Source: Streptomyces sp. AC550_RSS872
Lineage (GTDB): Bacteria; Actinomycetota; Actinomycetes; Streptomycetales; Streptomycetaceae
NCBI RefSeq assembly: GCF_019049285.1
Contig: NZ_JAGMUL010000208.1
Span: 62,001-126,000 of the forward strand
Reading direction: 5' to 3'
Length of the DNA: 64,000 nucleotides
Part shown: piece by piece, positions 37,664-45,920 of the stretch
Layout: every line of letters starts with the position of its first letter
Numbering within the stretch: position 1 is the stretch's first letter
Made by a program: the position numbers and the translations under genes
Notes under the pieces: generated by a model
What the model was told of the DNA's origin: nothing
Seen by the model: only the letters and a program-made list of their open reading frames with translations
Databases searched by the model: none

Positions 37664-38163
37664 CCGCTCCCAGTACCTTCGGACTGAGCAGTGAAGCCCG
37701 CAACCTGCACTGGTTGTTGACGAATCTGGTCGAGGAGGTGCCGGGCATCCAGTCAGTCGCGGTGGTCTCCTCCGACGGATTGCTCCTGCTCTCCTCCGAC
37801 CACGCCCGCAACACCGAGGCCAGGGAAGCCAGGAACGACAAGCCCACCGGCCCGCGCGGCTCCTCCGCCGACCTGGCCACCATCGTCTCCGGCATCGGCA
37901 GCCTCACCATCGGCGCCGCCAAACTGATGCAGTTCGGCGGCGTGAAGCACACGATGGTCGCCATGGACGAGGGCAGCCTGTTCGTGATGTCCATCAGCGA
38001 CGGCTCGCTGCTCGGCGTGCACGGCTCCGCCGACTGCGACATGAGCGTGGTCGCCTACCACATGGCCCTCTTCGTCGGCCGGGCCGGCCACGTGCTCACC
38101 CCCGAACTCCGCAGCGAGCTGAGGAAGTCCCTCGAGACCGCCTCGGCAGGGAGCACCCGATGA
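37660..38163 (+). CDS. cvnB: Roadblock/LC7-domain protein (CvnB type)
   Basis: A 167-residue roadblock protein: NLHWLLTNLVEEVPGIQSVAVVSSDGLLL is the first half of the fold and MQFGGVKHTMVAMDEGSLFVMSISDGSLLGV the second. Such proteins regulate small GTPases, here the CvnD protein two genes on. The TTG start at 37660 overlaps the cvnA stop (TTGA), and GGAGG lies 8 bases upstream. Confidence 0.93.
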   Translation: MTAPSTFGLSSEARNLHWLLTNLVEEVPGIQSVAVVSSDGLLLLSSDHARNTEAREARNDKPTGPRGSSADLATIVSGIGSLTIGAAKLMQFGGVKHTMVAMDEGSLFVMSISDGSLLGVHGSADCDMSVVAYHMALFVGRAGHVLTPELRSELRKSLETASAGSTR

Positions 38164-38588
38164 GCAACGCCCCGCAGAACAGGCCCCAGCTCCCCGTCCG
38201 CGGCGGCGACCGCAAGCCCGCCCGCGTGCGCCCCTACTCGCTCACCGGCGGCCGTACCCGTTTCGGCCACGTCCTCCTCGTCGAGACGTTCGTCGGCAGC
38301 ACGGCCGCGCTGGAGGCCGGTGAAGACCGCAAGGAGCTCACGAACGGTTCCCTCTCCACCAGGGTAATGCCGGAGATGCGGGCCATCGTCGAACTGTGCC
38401 GCCGGATGCGCACGGTGGCCGAGATCGCCGCGCTGCTGAAGATGCCGCTCGGCGTGGTCCGGGTGCTCCTCAGCGACCTCGCGGACCAGGGAAAGATCCG
38501 TGTGTACGGCACCGGAACCGGCCATGGCACGGGCCGGCCGGAACGCGCGCTGCTGGAAAGGGTGCTGAGTGGACTCCGCCGTCTTTGA
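38160..38588 (+). CDS. cvnC: DUF742 protein (CvnC type)
   Basis: A 142-residue DUF742 protein: VRPYSLTGGRTRFGHVLLVETFV, then PEMRAIVELCRRMRTVAEIAALLKMPLGVVRVLLSDLADQGKIRV, which looks like a winged helix. It overlaps cvnB by ATGA and cvnD by 20 bases. In conservons CvnC works with CvnB and CvnD in a membrane-linked complex resembling G-protein signalling. Confidence 0.93.
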   Translation: MSNAPQNRPQLPVRGGDRKPARVRPYSLTGGRTRFGHVLLVETFVGSTAALEAGEDRKELTNGSLSTRVMPEMRAIVELCRRMRTVAEIAALLKMPLGVVRVLLSDLADQGKIRVYGTGTGHGTGRPERALLERVLSGLRRL

Positions 38589-39207
38589 CGCCGCTCGCGG
38601 TGTCTCCCCGCTCCTCGTCGACGAGGGGCCCGAACAGCCCTGGCAGACGGACCGGACCCGGGCCCCCGTCGCCACGAAGATAGTGGTGGCGGGCGGCTTC
38701 GGCGTCGGCAAGACCACGCTGGTCAGCGCCGTCTCGGAGATCACCCCCTTGCAGACCGAGGCGCTGATGACCGAGGCGAGCGAGGGGACCGACGACCTCA
38801 CCTCGACGCCGGGCAAGCAGACCACCACCGTGGCCATGGACTACGGCCGCATCACGCTCGACGACGACCTGGTGCTCTACCTCTTCGGCACACCGGGCCA
38901 GCAGCGGTTCTGGTTCATGTGGGACGACCTGGTGCGCGGCGCGATCGGCGCGGTCGTCCTGGCCGACACCCGGCGCCTGAAGGACTGCTTCCCGGCGCTG
39001 GACTACTTCGAGAGCTGCGGGCTGCCGTACGTCGTCGCGGTCAACCACTTCGACGACAGCGAGCTGTTCGAGCCGGAGGACGTCCGCGAGGCCCTGACCG
39101 TCCCCGCGCACATACCTGTCATGATCATGGACGCGCGGCGTCGGATTTCGGCCATCGAGACCCTGTTGGCCCTCGTCCGTCACGCACTGGACGAAACCCC
39201 CGAGTAG
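38569..39207 (+). CDS. cvnD: Small GTPase of conservon (CvnD type)
   Basis: A 212-residue MglA-like GTP-binding protein. P-loop GGFGVGKTTLVSAVSE, switch region with TTTVAMDYGRI, G3 motif LFGTPGQQRFWFMWDDLVRGAIGAVVLAD, G4 variant NHFDDSE instead of NKxD. In the family the GTPase state is set by the CvnA/B/C partners. GTG start at 38569 lies inside cvnC with GAAAGGG upstream. Confidence 0.93.
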   Translation: MDSAVFDAARGVSPLLVDEGPEQPWQTDRTRAPVATKIVVAGGFGVGKTTLVSAVSEITPLQTEALMTEASEGTDDLTSTPGKQTTTVAMDYGRITLDDDLVLYLFGTPGQQRFWFMWDDLVRGAIGAVVLADTRRLKDCFPALDYFESCGLPYVVAVNHFDDSELFEPEDVREALTVPAHIPVMIMDARRRISAIETLLALVRHALDETPE

Positions 39208-39232
39208 AGCCGAGTAGGAGAACAGCCCCCGG

Positions 39233-40486
39233 ATGCGGAAGATACTCGTCGTCGGAGCCGGTCAGTCCGGACTCCAGATCGCCCTCGGACTCCAGTCGCA
39301 CGGGTACGAGGTCACCCTGATGGCCAACCGGACGGCGGACGAGATCCGCTCCGGTCGGGTCATGTCCACGCAGTGCATGTTCCACACGGCACTCCAGCAC
39401 GAGCGCGATCTCCAGCTGAACTTCTGGGAGTCCCAGGCCCCGAAGATCGAAGGACTCGGCGTCTCGGTCGCGGCCCCCGGCTCCTGGAGCGAGGGCCCGG
39501 CGGTGCGGGCGATCGACTGGCTGGGGCACCTCGACGGGTTCGCGCAGTCGGTCGACCAGCGGGTGAAGATGGCCGGCTGGATGGAGACGTTCGCCCAGCG
39601 CGGCGGCCAGCTGGTCATCCACGGTGCGGCGGTCGGCGACCTCGACTACTTCTCCCGTACGTACGACCTGGTGCTGGTGTCCGCGGGCAAGGGTGAGCTC
39701 GTCCGGATGTTCGAAAGGGACGCGGAACGGTCCCCGTACCGCGAGCCGCAGCGCGCGCTGGCCGTGTCGTACGTCCACGGCCTGGGCCCGCGTCCGGAGC
39801 ACCCGGACCAGGAGGCCGTGCGCTGCAACCTCGTCCCGGGTGTGGGCGAGCTGTTCGTCATGCCCACCCTGACGACGTCCGGGCGCGCGGACATCCTGTT
39901 CTGGGAGGGCATACCCGGCGGCCCGCTCGACATCTTCGACGGCGTGCAGGACCCGGCGGAACACCTCTCCCTGACCCTGGAACTCATGGAGAAGTACGTC
40001 CCCTGGGAGTACGCGCGGGCCACCAAGGCCGAGCTCACGGACGCGGGCGGCGTGCTGAGCGGGCGGTACGCGCCGACCGTGCGCAACCCGGTCGGGCGGC
40101 TTCCCGGCGGCGGGCTCGTGCTGGGGGTCGCGGACGTCGTCGTGGCGAACGACCCGATCACCGGGCAGGGTTCCAACTCGGCCTCCAAGTGCGCGGCCGC
40201 GTACCTCGCCTCGATCGTCGAGCACGGGGAGAAGGAGTTCGACGAGGCGTGGATGCGCGCCACGTTCGACCGCTACTGGGACACCGCGCAGCATGTGACC
40301 AAGTGGACGAACGCGATGCTGGCGCCGCCGCCCGAGCACATTCTCAACCTCATCGGCGCGGCGGGACAGCTGCCGCCGGTCGCCGACCGGTTCGCCAACG
40401 CGTTCAACGATCCGGCTGACTTCGAGAACTTCTTCTACGATCCGGAGAGGACCGGGGCGTATCTCGCTGAGGTTTCTGGCGCCTGA
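39233..40486 (+). CDS. Styrene-monooxygenase-type flavoprotein
   Basis: A 417-residue FAD protein: ILVVGAGQSGLQIALGL is the dinucleotide-binding loop, MANRTADEIRSGRVMSTQCMF and YDLVLVSAGKGELVRMF are typical of the StyA/indole monooxygenase family, and GVADVVVANDPITGQGSNSASKCA is the second FAD motif. Such enzymes epoxidise vinyl or indole substrates using FADH2 from a separate reductase; none is encoded nearby. The ATG is 26 bases after cvnD, suggesting co-transcription with the conservon. The 3' end overlaps the convergent NlpC/P60 gene by 83 bases. Confidence 0.85.
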   Translation: MRKILVVGAGQSGLQIALGLQSHGYEVTLMANRTADEIRSGRVMSTQCMFHTALQHERDLQLNFWESQAPKIEGLGVSVAAPGSWSEGPAVRAIDWLGHLDGFAQSVDQRVKMAGWMETFAQRGGQLVIHGAAVGDLDYFSRTYDLVLVSAGKGELVRMFERDAERSPYREPQRALAVSYVHGLGPRPEHPDQEAVRCNLVPGVGELFVMPTLTTSGRADILFWEGIPGGPLDIFDGVQDPAEHLSLTLELMEKYVPWEYARATKAELTDAGGVLSGRYAPTVRNPVGRLPGGGLVLGVADVVVANDPITGQGSNSASKCAAAYLASIVEHGEKEFDEAWMRATFDRYWDTAQHVTKWTNAMLAPPPEHILNLIGAAGQLPPVADRFANAFNDPADFENFFYDPERTGAYLAEVSGA

Positions 40487-41558
40487 CCTCCGCGCCTGCC
40501 TTCGGGGGCTCCTCGGGGCGTACGGCTCCCAGGACCGGGTTCGACGCGATCGGCGAGATCTTGATCTTCTCGCCGGTGCGCGGGGCCTGGATCACCTTGC
40601 CCTTGCCGACGTACATCGCCACGTGGGTGGCGTCCGGGAAGTAGACGACCAGGTCGCCCGGGCGCAGTTCGGTCAGCGGGATGCGGTCGAGCCGCGCCCA
40701 CTGCTCCTGGCTCGTGCGGGGGATCGGGGTGCCGGCGTGGGCCCAGGCCTCGGACGTCAGGCCTGAGCAGTCGTACGACTTCGGGCCCTCCGCGCCCCAC
40801 TTGTACGGCTTTCCCAGCTGCTTCCTGGCGTAGCGGATGGCCCGGTCGGCCTCGGAAGACGGTTTGTGGTCGTCCTTGGCCAGGGCACCGGATGCCATGA
40901 AGGCCCGCTGGGCCTTGGCGATGTCGGTCTTCTCGAACTCGGCCAGGGCGTCCAGCTGGGCGGCGGTCAGGGACGCCAGGAGCTTCTCGACCTTCTTGAG
41001 GCGCTTCTCCACGGTGTCCCTGGCCTTCTTCTGGCGCTTCGCCAGGGCGAGCTGCGCGTCGAGGGCCTTGCGGGCCTTGCGGGCCAGCTCGTCGGCCGTG
41101 CGCTCCGTGCCGGTCAGCCGGCCGACCGCCTCCGCGCGCTCGCGTGCCAGCAGGCCGATGACATGGCCCTGGTCCAGGGCGTGCTGGGGGTCGCGGGCCA
41201 GGAGCAGCCGCACGTACGGGGAGATGTCCGTGGTGTTCTGGTACTGCTGGCGGGCCAGGCGGCCGGCCGCGCCCCGGCTGTGGTGCAGGGAGAGACGGGC
41301 GCGGGCCAGGGCGGTGTCCAGGCGGGTCACCTCGGTGCGCTGCTTCTTCAGCTTCTCCTCGGTGGCGTTGTAGGTCTCCGTGGCCTGTTCGGCCTGTCGG
41401 TACAGCCGCTGAAGGTCTGTCAGGAGGCCGGCCGTGGAGCGCTCCTGTGGGTCGGGGGACGACCGCTCGGGGGCCGCCGTCGCGGGTGCCGGGGCCGATG
41501 CGAGGATCGTGGCGGCCGACACCGCCGTACACGCCAGACGCAGAAGCCTTCCTGACAC
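40404..41558 (-). CDS. Secreted NlpC/P60 peptidoglycan endopeptidase
   Basis: A 384-residue exported hydrolase. A signal peptide (LLRLACTAVSAATILASAPAPATA) is followed by a long coiled-coil region (about 45-235; TEVTRLDTALARARLSLHHSRG and ARKARKALDAQLALAKRQKK), then the NlpC/P60 domain: YDCSGLTSEAW with catalytic Cys, GDLVVYFPDATHVAMYVGKGKVI with His. The C-terminal tail is Arg/Ser/Pro-rich. GTG at 41556-41558 preceded by GGAGGTGAT is the best start, 13 codons inside the open frame. It cuts the stem peptide between D-Glu and diamino acid; the coiled coil probably restrains it as in RipA-like enzymes. Confidence 0.92.
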   Translation of the reverse strand: MSGRLLRLACTAVSAATILASAPAPATAAPERSSPDPQERSTAGLLTDLQRLYRQAEQATETYNATEEKLKKQRTEVTRLDTALARARLSLHHSRGAAGRLARQQYQNTTDISPYVRLLLARDPQHALDQGHVIGLLARERAEAVGRLTGTERTADELARKARKALDAQLALAKRQKKARDTVEKRLKKVEKLLASLTAAQLDALAEFEKTDIAKAQRAFMASGALAKDDHKPSSEADRAIRYARKQLGKPYKWGAEGPKSYDCSGLTSEAWAHAGTPIPRTSQEQWARLDRIPLTELRPGDLVVYFPDATHVAMYVGKGKVIQAPRTGEKIKISPIASNPVLGAVRPEEPPKAGAEVRRQKPQRDTPRSSPDRRRSSRSQPDR

Positions 41559-41660
41559 GTCATCACCTCCGGTGCGGAGAGAATCTCTGCTCCGCATCGC
41601 GAGCTTTAGCCCGGGACGACGTGTTCGCTCGGTGGGTGTGCTCGGGTCGGCGGAGCCCGA

Positions 41661-41978
41661 TCACTCGTTCGTGTCGTGTGGCTTGCCCTGCGGCGTGGTG
41701 TCTGGCCTGGACCACGGCCAGTTCAGACGGCGGGTCTGCCTGCCCTCGGGGTCGTACTCGTACTTCCAGCGCTGCGAGAGGCCCATGCGGCCCGGGTTGC
41801 GCGGTACGCGGTGGTAGACGAGGACCGTGGGCGGGCCGCCGTGCGGATCGGGGACCGGGACGCGGTACGTCTTGGGCGGGTGGCCGGTGATGCCCAGGAG
41901 CACGGGCAGGACGCGGCCGTCCAGGGGGCCGCCCTCGAAGGGGGTGTCTTCGCTCTTCACGGCACCAGTGTCAGCCAT
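41661..41978 (-). CDS. Small conserved hypothetical protein
   Basis: A 105-residue protein with no recognised domain: FEGGPLDGRVLPVLLG, TYRVPVPDPHGGPPTVLVYHRVP and RWKYEYDPEGRQTRRLNWPW. The pattern of short beta strands and aromatic residues recalls small streptomycete proteins of unknown function. It begins inside the end of the TetR gene (8-base overlap), so the two are probably co-transcribed. Confidence 0.7.
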   Translation of the reverse strand: MADTGAVKSEDTPFEGGPLDGRVLPVLLGITGHPPKTYRVPVPDPHGGPPTVLVYHRVPRNPGRMGLSQRWKYEYDPEGRQTRRLNWPWSRPDTTPQGKPHDTNE

Positions 41979-42615
41979 CCGCCGCGAGCTTCTCGGCCAG
42001 GGCGGCGGTCTGGGGGTCCCGGTTCGCGGTGACGGAGAGTGCGGCGGCGAACTGGTCGACCAGCCAGTCCCGCAGTTCCTCCACGGGGGGCTGCTTGCCC
42101 TCGTCGAGCCAGATCAGGGACGCCGCCTCGACCGCGGTGATCCACATACGGACGGTCATACGGAGGTGGAGGCCGGGGTCGGTGACCTCCAGGTGACTGA
42201 GGATGTGCTCGGCCGCGGCGCGGCGGACTCCGTCCACGATCGCGGTGGTGCGGGACGTCTCCACGACGCTGCCGCCCTGGAGGAGGGCGCTGAAGCCGGT
42301 GTCGTGCTCGTCGACGAAGGCGAGGTAGCGGTCGAGGGCGCGGGAGAGGCGGGGGAGGAGGGGGCCCTCGCGGGGTTCGTCGAAGCAGTGCCGGAGCTCT
42401 TCGGCGGCCGAGCGGAGGGCGGCCTCGTAGAGCTGTTGCTTGCCGCCGGGGAAGTAGCGGTAGACCAGGGGACGGGAGACGCCGGCTGCCTCCGCCACGT
42501 CGTCCAGGGACACGTCCTCGGGGGTGCGGTGGGCGAACAGTTTCAGCGCGGCGTCGAGGAGCTGACTGCGGCGCTCCTCGACGCTGAGGCGGCGGTAGGC
42601 GGGGGCGGCGGACAT
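41971..42615 (-). CDS. TetR-family transcriptional regulator
   Basis: A 214-residue repressor. The HTH is RRSQLLDAALKLFAHRTPEDVSLDDVAEAAGVSRPLVYRYFPGGKQQL (about residues 14-60), followed by an all-helical ligand domain. ATG at 42613-42615; the ribosome site is weak. Being 270 bases from the diiron gene, it may control it or the divergent pair, but no operator can be assigned with confidence. Confidence 0.92.
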   Translation of the reverse strand: MSAAPAYRRLSVEERRSQLLDAALKLFAHRTPEDVSLDDVAEAAGVSRPLVYRYFPGGKQQLYEAALRSAAEELRHCFDEPREGPLLPRLSRALDRYLAFVDEHDTGFSALLQGGSVVETSRTTAIVDGVRRAAAEHILSHLEVTDPGLHLRMTVRMWITAVEAASLIWLDEGKQPPVEELRDWLVDQFAAALSVTANRDPQTAALAEKLAADG

Positions 42616-42660
42616 GGGAAGAAGCCTAGTCGCCGTGGGGGGTGCGGTGATCTGGCGGCT

Positions 42661-42727
42661 GCGGGTGCGTTGTGGCTGGTCGCGCCCACGCGGCGGAGCC
42701 GCATATCGATACAGCCCCGCGCCCCTG
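42661..42727. repeat. Streptomyces REP-type element
   Basis: CGCGCCCACGCGGCGGAGCC followed by CAGCCCCGCGCCCCT, read on the plus strand; on the minus strand it starts GGGGCGCGGGGCTG. It matches the element at 8601-8653. It fills most of the 273-base gap between the TetR and AurF-like genes. Confidence 0.6.
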
Positions 42728-42888
42728 GGTAGGCCGGCGCGCCGTGGTTCGTCAGCCGGCCTGGGATGGTCAGCGCCGCCTGGGCCGCCTTGGCCGCGGG
42801 CAGTCGTGCCGCCCAGGGCGGCTCCCGACCCAAAGAGGGCGGCACCCGTCAGCGCGGGCGAGCGTCCCGGCCCAGAGCTCAGCCCCAC

Positions 42889-43827
42889 TCACGCGAGCAG
42901 ACCCGACGACCTCCACAGTCGCCGCCCGACCCCCCGCAGCACCCCGATGTCGTCCAGGAAGTCCGTCAGTTTCCTCGCCCCCGTCTGCATGACCTCCTGT
43001 CGGTGGCCGCTCGCCTTCACCTGGGCCATGGCCTCCCGTTTGTCGAGGCCGACGTTCGTGTACACCTCGGGGTTCACGAAGGCGACGGAGAACACGCGGG
43101 CGAATTCACCGGAGGTGACCCGCGTGAACTCCTGGGACCACTTCGGGGCCGTCACCATCTGGCGGCGGAGCTCCTCGCGGGCGTACCGGACGTGGCGGGC
43201 CTCCTCGACCACATGGATGCGGGTGACGCCGCGGATGAGGGGCTGGACTCGTTCGTCGGGGAAGGTCAGGCGCTGCATCCAGTCGAGGACCTCCTCGCCG
43301 AGGAGGGTGGCGGTGAAGGAGCCGGGGGTGGTGGAGATCGTCTTGAAGAGGCGGCCGAGGGTCTGATGTGCGCGGCTGACCGGGTACCAGGGGGTGTCAC
43401 CGTGGGAGATCAGACGGGCGAACATCTTGGAGTGCCGGCACTCGTCCTCGATCTCGGTGAGGGCGTAGCGGACGTGGGCGCTCGTTGCCGCCTTGTCGTA
43501 GATGTGGCGGACCAGGAGCTGCATGAGGATGATCTCGAACCAGATGCCCAGGGAGGCGAGCGCTGCGGCCTCGTGCTGGGAGAGGAGGATGCGCTGTTCC
43601 TCGCTCATGCGCTGCCACAGAGGCGTGTCGTAGAGCGAGACCAGCTCCGGAGGCCAGAACCACTTGCCCTCCTCGAAGGGCGCGTCCCAGTCCAGCTCCT
43701 TGTCGGGGTCGAAGGAGTGCTTGGCGGAGGAGGCCAGGAGGCGTTCGGCCACCTGCTCGCGGTCCTTGAGCAGGCCGAGTGCGTCGCGCAGTCCGTCGAG
43801 CGCGTCGGCTTCCGTCAGGGTCGTCAT
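42889..43827 (-). CDS. AurF-like diiron oxygenase
   Basis: A 312-residue helical diiron protein. Metal ligands are suggested by ESxxxH-type motifs: EIEDECRHSKMFARL (about residues 127-140) and VVEEARHVRYAREEL (about 212-225), plus Glu and His residues in LLSQHEAAALASLGIWFE. This is the pattern of the p-aminobenzoate N-oxygenase AurF family, which oxidises aryl amines or, in other members, organic phosphorus and lipid substrates. It is divergent from another diiron gene at 43953. Substrate unknown. Confidence 0.85.
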   Translation of the reverse strand: MTTLTEADALDGLRDALGLLKDREQVAERLLASSAKHSFDPDKELDWDAPFEEGKWFWPPELVSLYDTPLWQRMSEEQRILLSQHEAAALASLGIWFEIILMQLLVRHIYDKAATSAHVRYALTEIEDECRHSKMFARLISHGDTPWYPVSRAHQTLGRLFKTISTTPGSFTATLLGEEVLDWMQRLTFPDERVQPLIRGVTRIHVVEEARHVRYAREELRRQMVTAPKWSQEFTRVTSGEFARVFSVAFVNPEVYTNVGLDKREAMAQVKASGHRQEVMQTGARKLTDFLDDIGVLRGVGRRLWRSSGLLA

Positions 43828-43952
43828 CGGTCGCTCACCTCTGTTACCGGGGTACGTCGTCCGCGTCTTATGAGACTGCTTGTCAGCAAGGCCGTCAATC
43901 CCCTGCGCGGGACTTGTTGACCGCTCGTCTATCGCGTGTGAGCCTGCGGGGC

Positions 43953-45062
43953 ATGCCGACCTATGACCTGTACGCCAACGAGCCGGGAGAGCCTCTCTGG
44001 CAGGTGCCCGCGGCCGGTGCGGCCCGTTTCACCTGGGAGTACGACGACGGGCGTGAGCGGCTCCTGGCCCTGTACCAGAAGGGCAAGGACAAGCAGTGGG
44101 ACGGGCAGCTCAGGATCGACTGGGATGTGGAGGTCGACCCGTGCGACGCGCTCGGTACGCCCGAGGAGGCGATGGCCCTGTACGGGACGCCGTACTGGGC
44201 GAAGATGAGCGAGCGGGAGCGGGGCGAGCTGCGCAAGCACTACGCCTCCTGGCAGTTCAGCCAGTTTCTCCACGGCGAGCAGGGCGCGATGATCTGTGCG
44301 GCGCGGATCGTGGAGTCGGTGCCCGACATGGACGCGAAGTTCTATTCGGCGACCCAGACGATGGACGAGGCGCGGCACGCCGAGATCTACGGGCGCTTTC
44401 TGCACGAGAAGATCGGGATGGTCTATCCGGTCAACGACAATCTCCAGGCCCTGTTGGGGGACACCCTGCGGGACAGCCGGTGGGACATGCCGTATCTCGG
44501 TATGCAGGTGCTGATCGAGGGGCTCGCGCTGGCCGCCTTCGGGATGATCCGGGACACGACCACCAAGCCGCTGCCCCAGCAGATCCTGGCGTATGTGATG
44601 CAGGACGAGGCCCGGCACGTGGCCTTCGGGCGGATGGCGCTGAGGGACTACTACCAGCAGTTGACCGATGCCGAGCTTCGTGAGCGTGAGGAGTTCGTCA
44701 TCGAGGGCTGCTATCTGATGCGGGACCGGCTGCGGGGTGTCGAGGTTCTGGAGAACTTCGGCATTCCGAAGGGGGAAGCCGAGCAGATCAGTGAGCGGTC
44801 GGAGTTCCTGCAACTGTTCCGGCGGCTGCTCTTCTCCCGCATCGTCCCGTGTGTGAAGGACATCGGGCTGTGGGGCCCGCGCCTCCAGCAGGCCTATGTG
44901 GGCATGGGGGTGTTCGAGCTGGGTGACTCCAATCTGGACCTGTTGATGGCGCAGGACGAGGAGATCGCCGAGAAGCTGGACGCCGAGCGGTTCGCGGTGG
45001 AGGAGCGGGAGCGGGTCGCCGAGGTGGGCCAAGCGATCGAGGAGGGAGCGGGCGAGCCCTAG
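43953..45062 (+). CDS. Ferritin-like diiron protein
   Basis: A 369-residue helical protein with likely diiron ligands in QFLHGEQGAMICAA, TMDEARHAEIYGRFL, LIEGLALAAFG and MQDEARHVAFGRMAL: the E-E/ExxH ... E-ExxH pattern of ferritin-like oxidases. The N-terminus is MPTYDLYANEPGEPLW and the tail is Glu-rich. ATG at 43953 is preceded by GCGGGG only; the frame is open upstream to 43779 but that part overlaps the divergent gene start. Probably an oxygenase or reductase of the same pathway as the AurF-like protein. Confidence 0.85.
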   Translation: MPTYDLYANEPGEPLWQVPAAGAARFTWEYDDGRERLLALYQKGKDKQWDGQLRIDWDVEVDPCDALGTPEEAMALYGTPYWAKMSERERGELRKHYASWQFSQFLHGEQGAMICAARIVESVPDMDAKFYSATQTMDEARHAEIYGRFLHEKIGMVYPVNDNLQALLGDTLRDSRWDMPYLGMQVLIEGLALAAFGMIRDTTTKPLPQQILAYVMQDEARHVAFGRMALRDYYQQLTDAELREREEFVIEGCYLMRDRLRGVEVLENFGIPKGEAEQISERSEFLQLFRRLLFSRIVPCVKDIGLWGPRLQQAYVGMGVFELGDSNLDLLMAQDEEIAEKLDAERFAVEERERVAEVGQAIEEGAGEP

Positions 45063-45077
45063 GTGTATTGCCCTGAG

Positions 45078-45321
45078 AGGTCGTGTCCGCAAAGTCCCGC
45101 CTGCCCCGCGACGCCTGGCACGCTCCCCCCAGAGGGGGCACCCCCATCGCCGCACCGGGCGAAAGCCCACGTACAACCAGTACGAGGGCTCCCGCCCGGC
45201 ACGCCGAGAGCACGCTCCCCCACCCTCGAACCGCGCTTCGCACGGCTTGGGCGGGAGGTGCCCCCACGACGCCGCGGGGCCCGCCCTCCGGGCGGACGAC
45301 GGGACTTTGCGGACACGACCT
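45078..45321. repeat. MITE-like palindromic element C (full length)
   Basis: A 244-bp element with perfect 22-bp terminal inverted repeats at 45078-45099 and 45300-45321 (core GTGTCCGCAAAGTCCCG). Element B at 8420-8524 is an internally deleted, inverted relative, and element A at 8194-8417 shares interior words. No coding sequence. The right end supplies the last bases of the DUF3291 stop codon. Confidence 0.75.
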
Positions 45322-45850
45322 AGGCCGAGCAGCCCAGCCCGTCCGGTACCTCGCCGGGCACCGGCTGCGCTCCCTGCGGCGGGAACGAGGTGCGCAGGGT
45401 GAAGGCGTACGGCGTCGGGCCGTTCGTGCGGAGGTGGAGGAGGCGGGACTCCGCCTCGGCGACCGTCGGGCGGTGGCCTGCCGGGACCCACCACAGAGCC
45501 GTCATCGCCTCCTGCACCCGCTCGAACCACTCGCGGCGCCGGGCCAGCATCTCCCGGTGGCGCCCCTGGTACATGTACGAGGTCAGGGCGTTCGTGTCGC
45601 GCCACATCGTCAGGTTGATGATCAGCCACTCGTCGCCGAAGACGCTCACCTCGGTCGCGTCGCCGGAATCGCCCTTCAGCCGCCAGACAAAGCCGTCGGC
45701 GGCCTCGGCGTCGGCGTTGACGGGATCGAGGTTGTCGACGAAGTCCTTCAACTGCGGGGAGTCCAGCGGGGCCTTGAGGCGAGCGATGTTGACCTGGGCG
45801 AGTTCGTAAGCGGCTTCCGGGACGGCTTCCGAGGAGTCTGATGTCGTCAT
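45320..45850 (-). CDS. DUF3291-domain protein
   Basis: A 176-residue protein of the DUF3291 family (ABM/heme-oxygenase-like alpha+beta barrel): YELAQVNIARLKAPLDSPQLKDFVDNLDPVN, VSVFGDEWLIINLTMWRDTNALTSYMYQGRHREMLARRREWF and ALWWVPAGHRPTVAEAESRLLHL. Members are common in actinobacteria with no firm function; the fold suggests a monooxygenase or stress-related protein. Its TAG stop (45320-45322) uses two bases of the palindromic element C, so the original C-terminus may have been longer. Confidence 0.88.
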   Translation of the reverse strand: MTTSDSSEAVPEAAYELAQVNIARLKAPLDSPQLKDFVDNLDPVNADAEAADGFVWRLKGDSGDATEVSVFGDEWLIINLTMWRDTNALTSYMYQGRHREMLARRREWFERVQEAMTALWWVPAGHRPTVAEAESRLLHLRTNGPTPYAFTLRTSFPPQGAQPVPGEVPDGLGCSA

Positions 45851-45920
45851 GCACCGAACGATAGGTCGGGGCGGGCCGGAGGCCCAGGAGATATCTCAGT
45901 ACCCGGGCACTCGCGGTGCG

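Noticed and set aside
43860..43900. TetR operator between the two diiron genes (TGCT-TGTC-AGCA near 43870)
   Set aside because: Arms of four bases are too short to distinguish from chance in this region.
45078..45321. Insertion sequence with transposase
   Set aside because: Only 244 bp with no plausible coding frame; better described as a MITE-like palindromic element.
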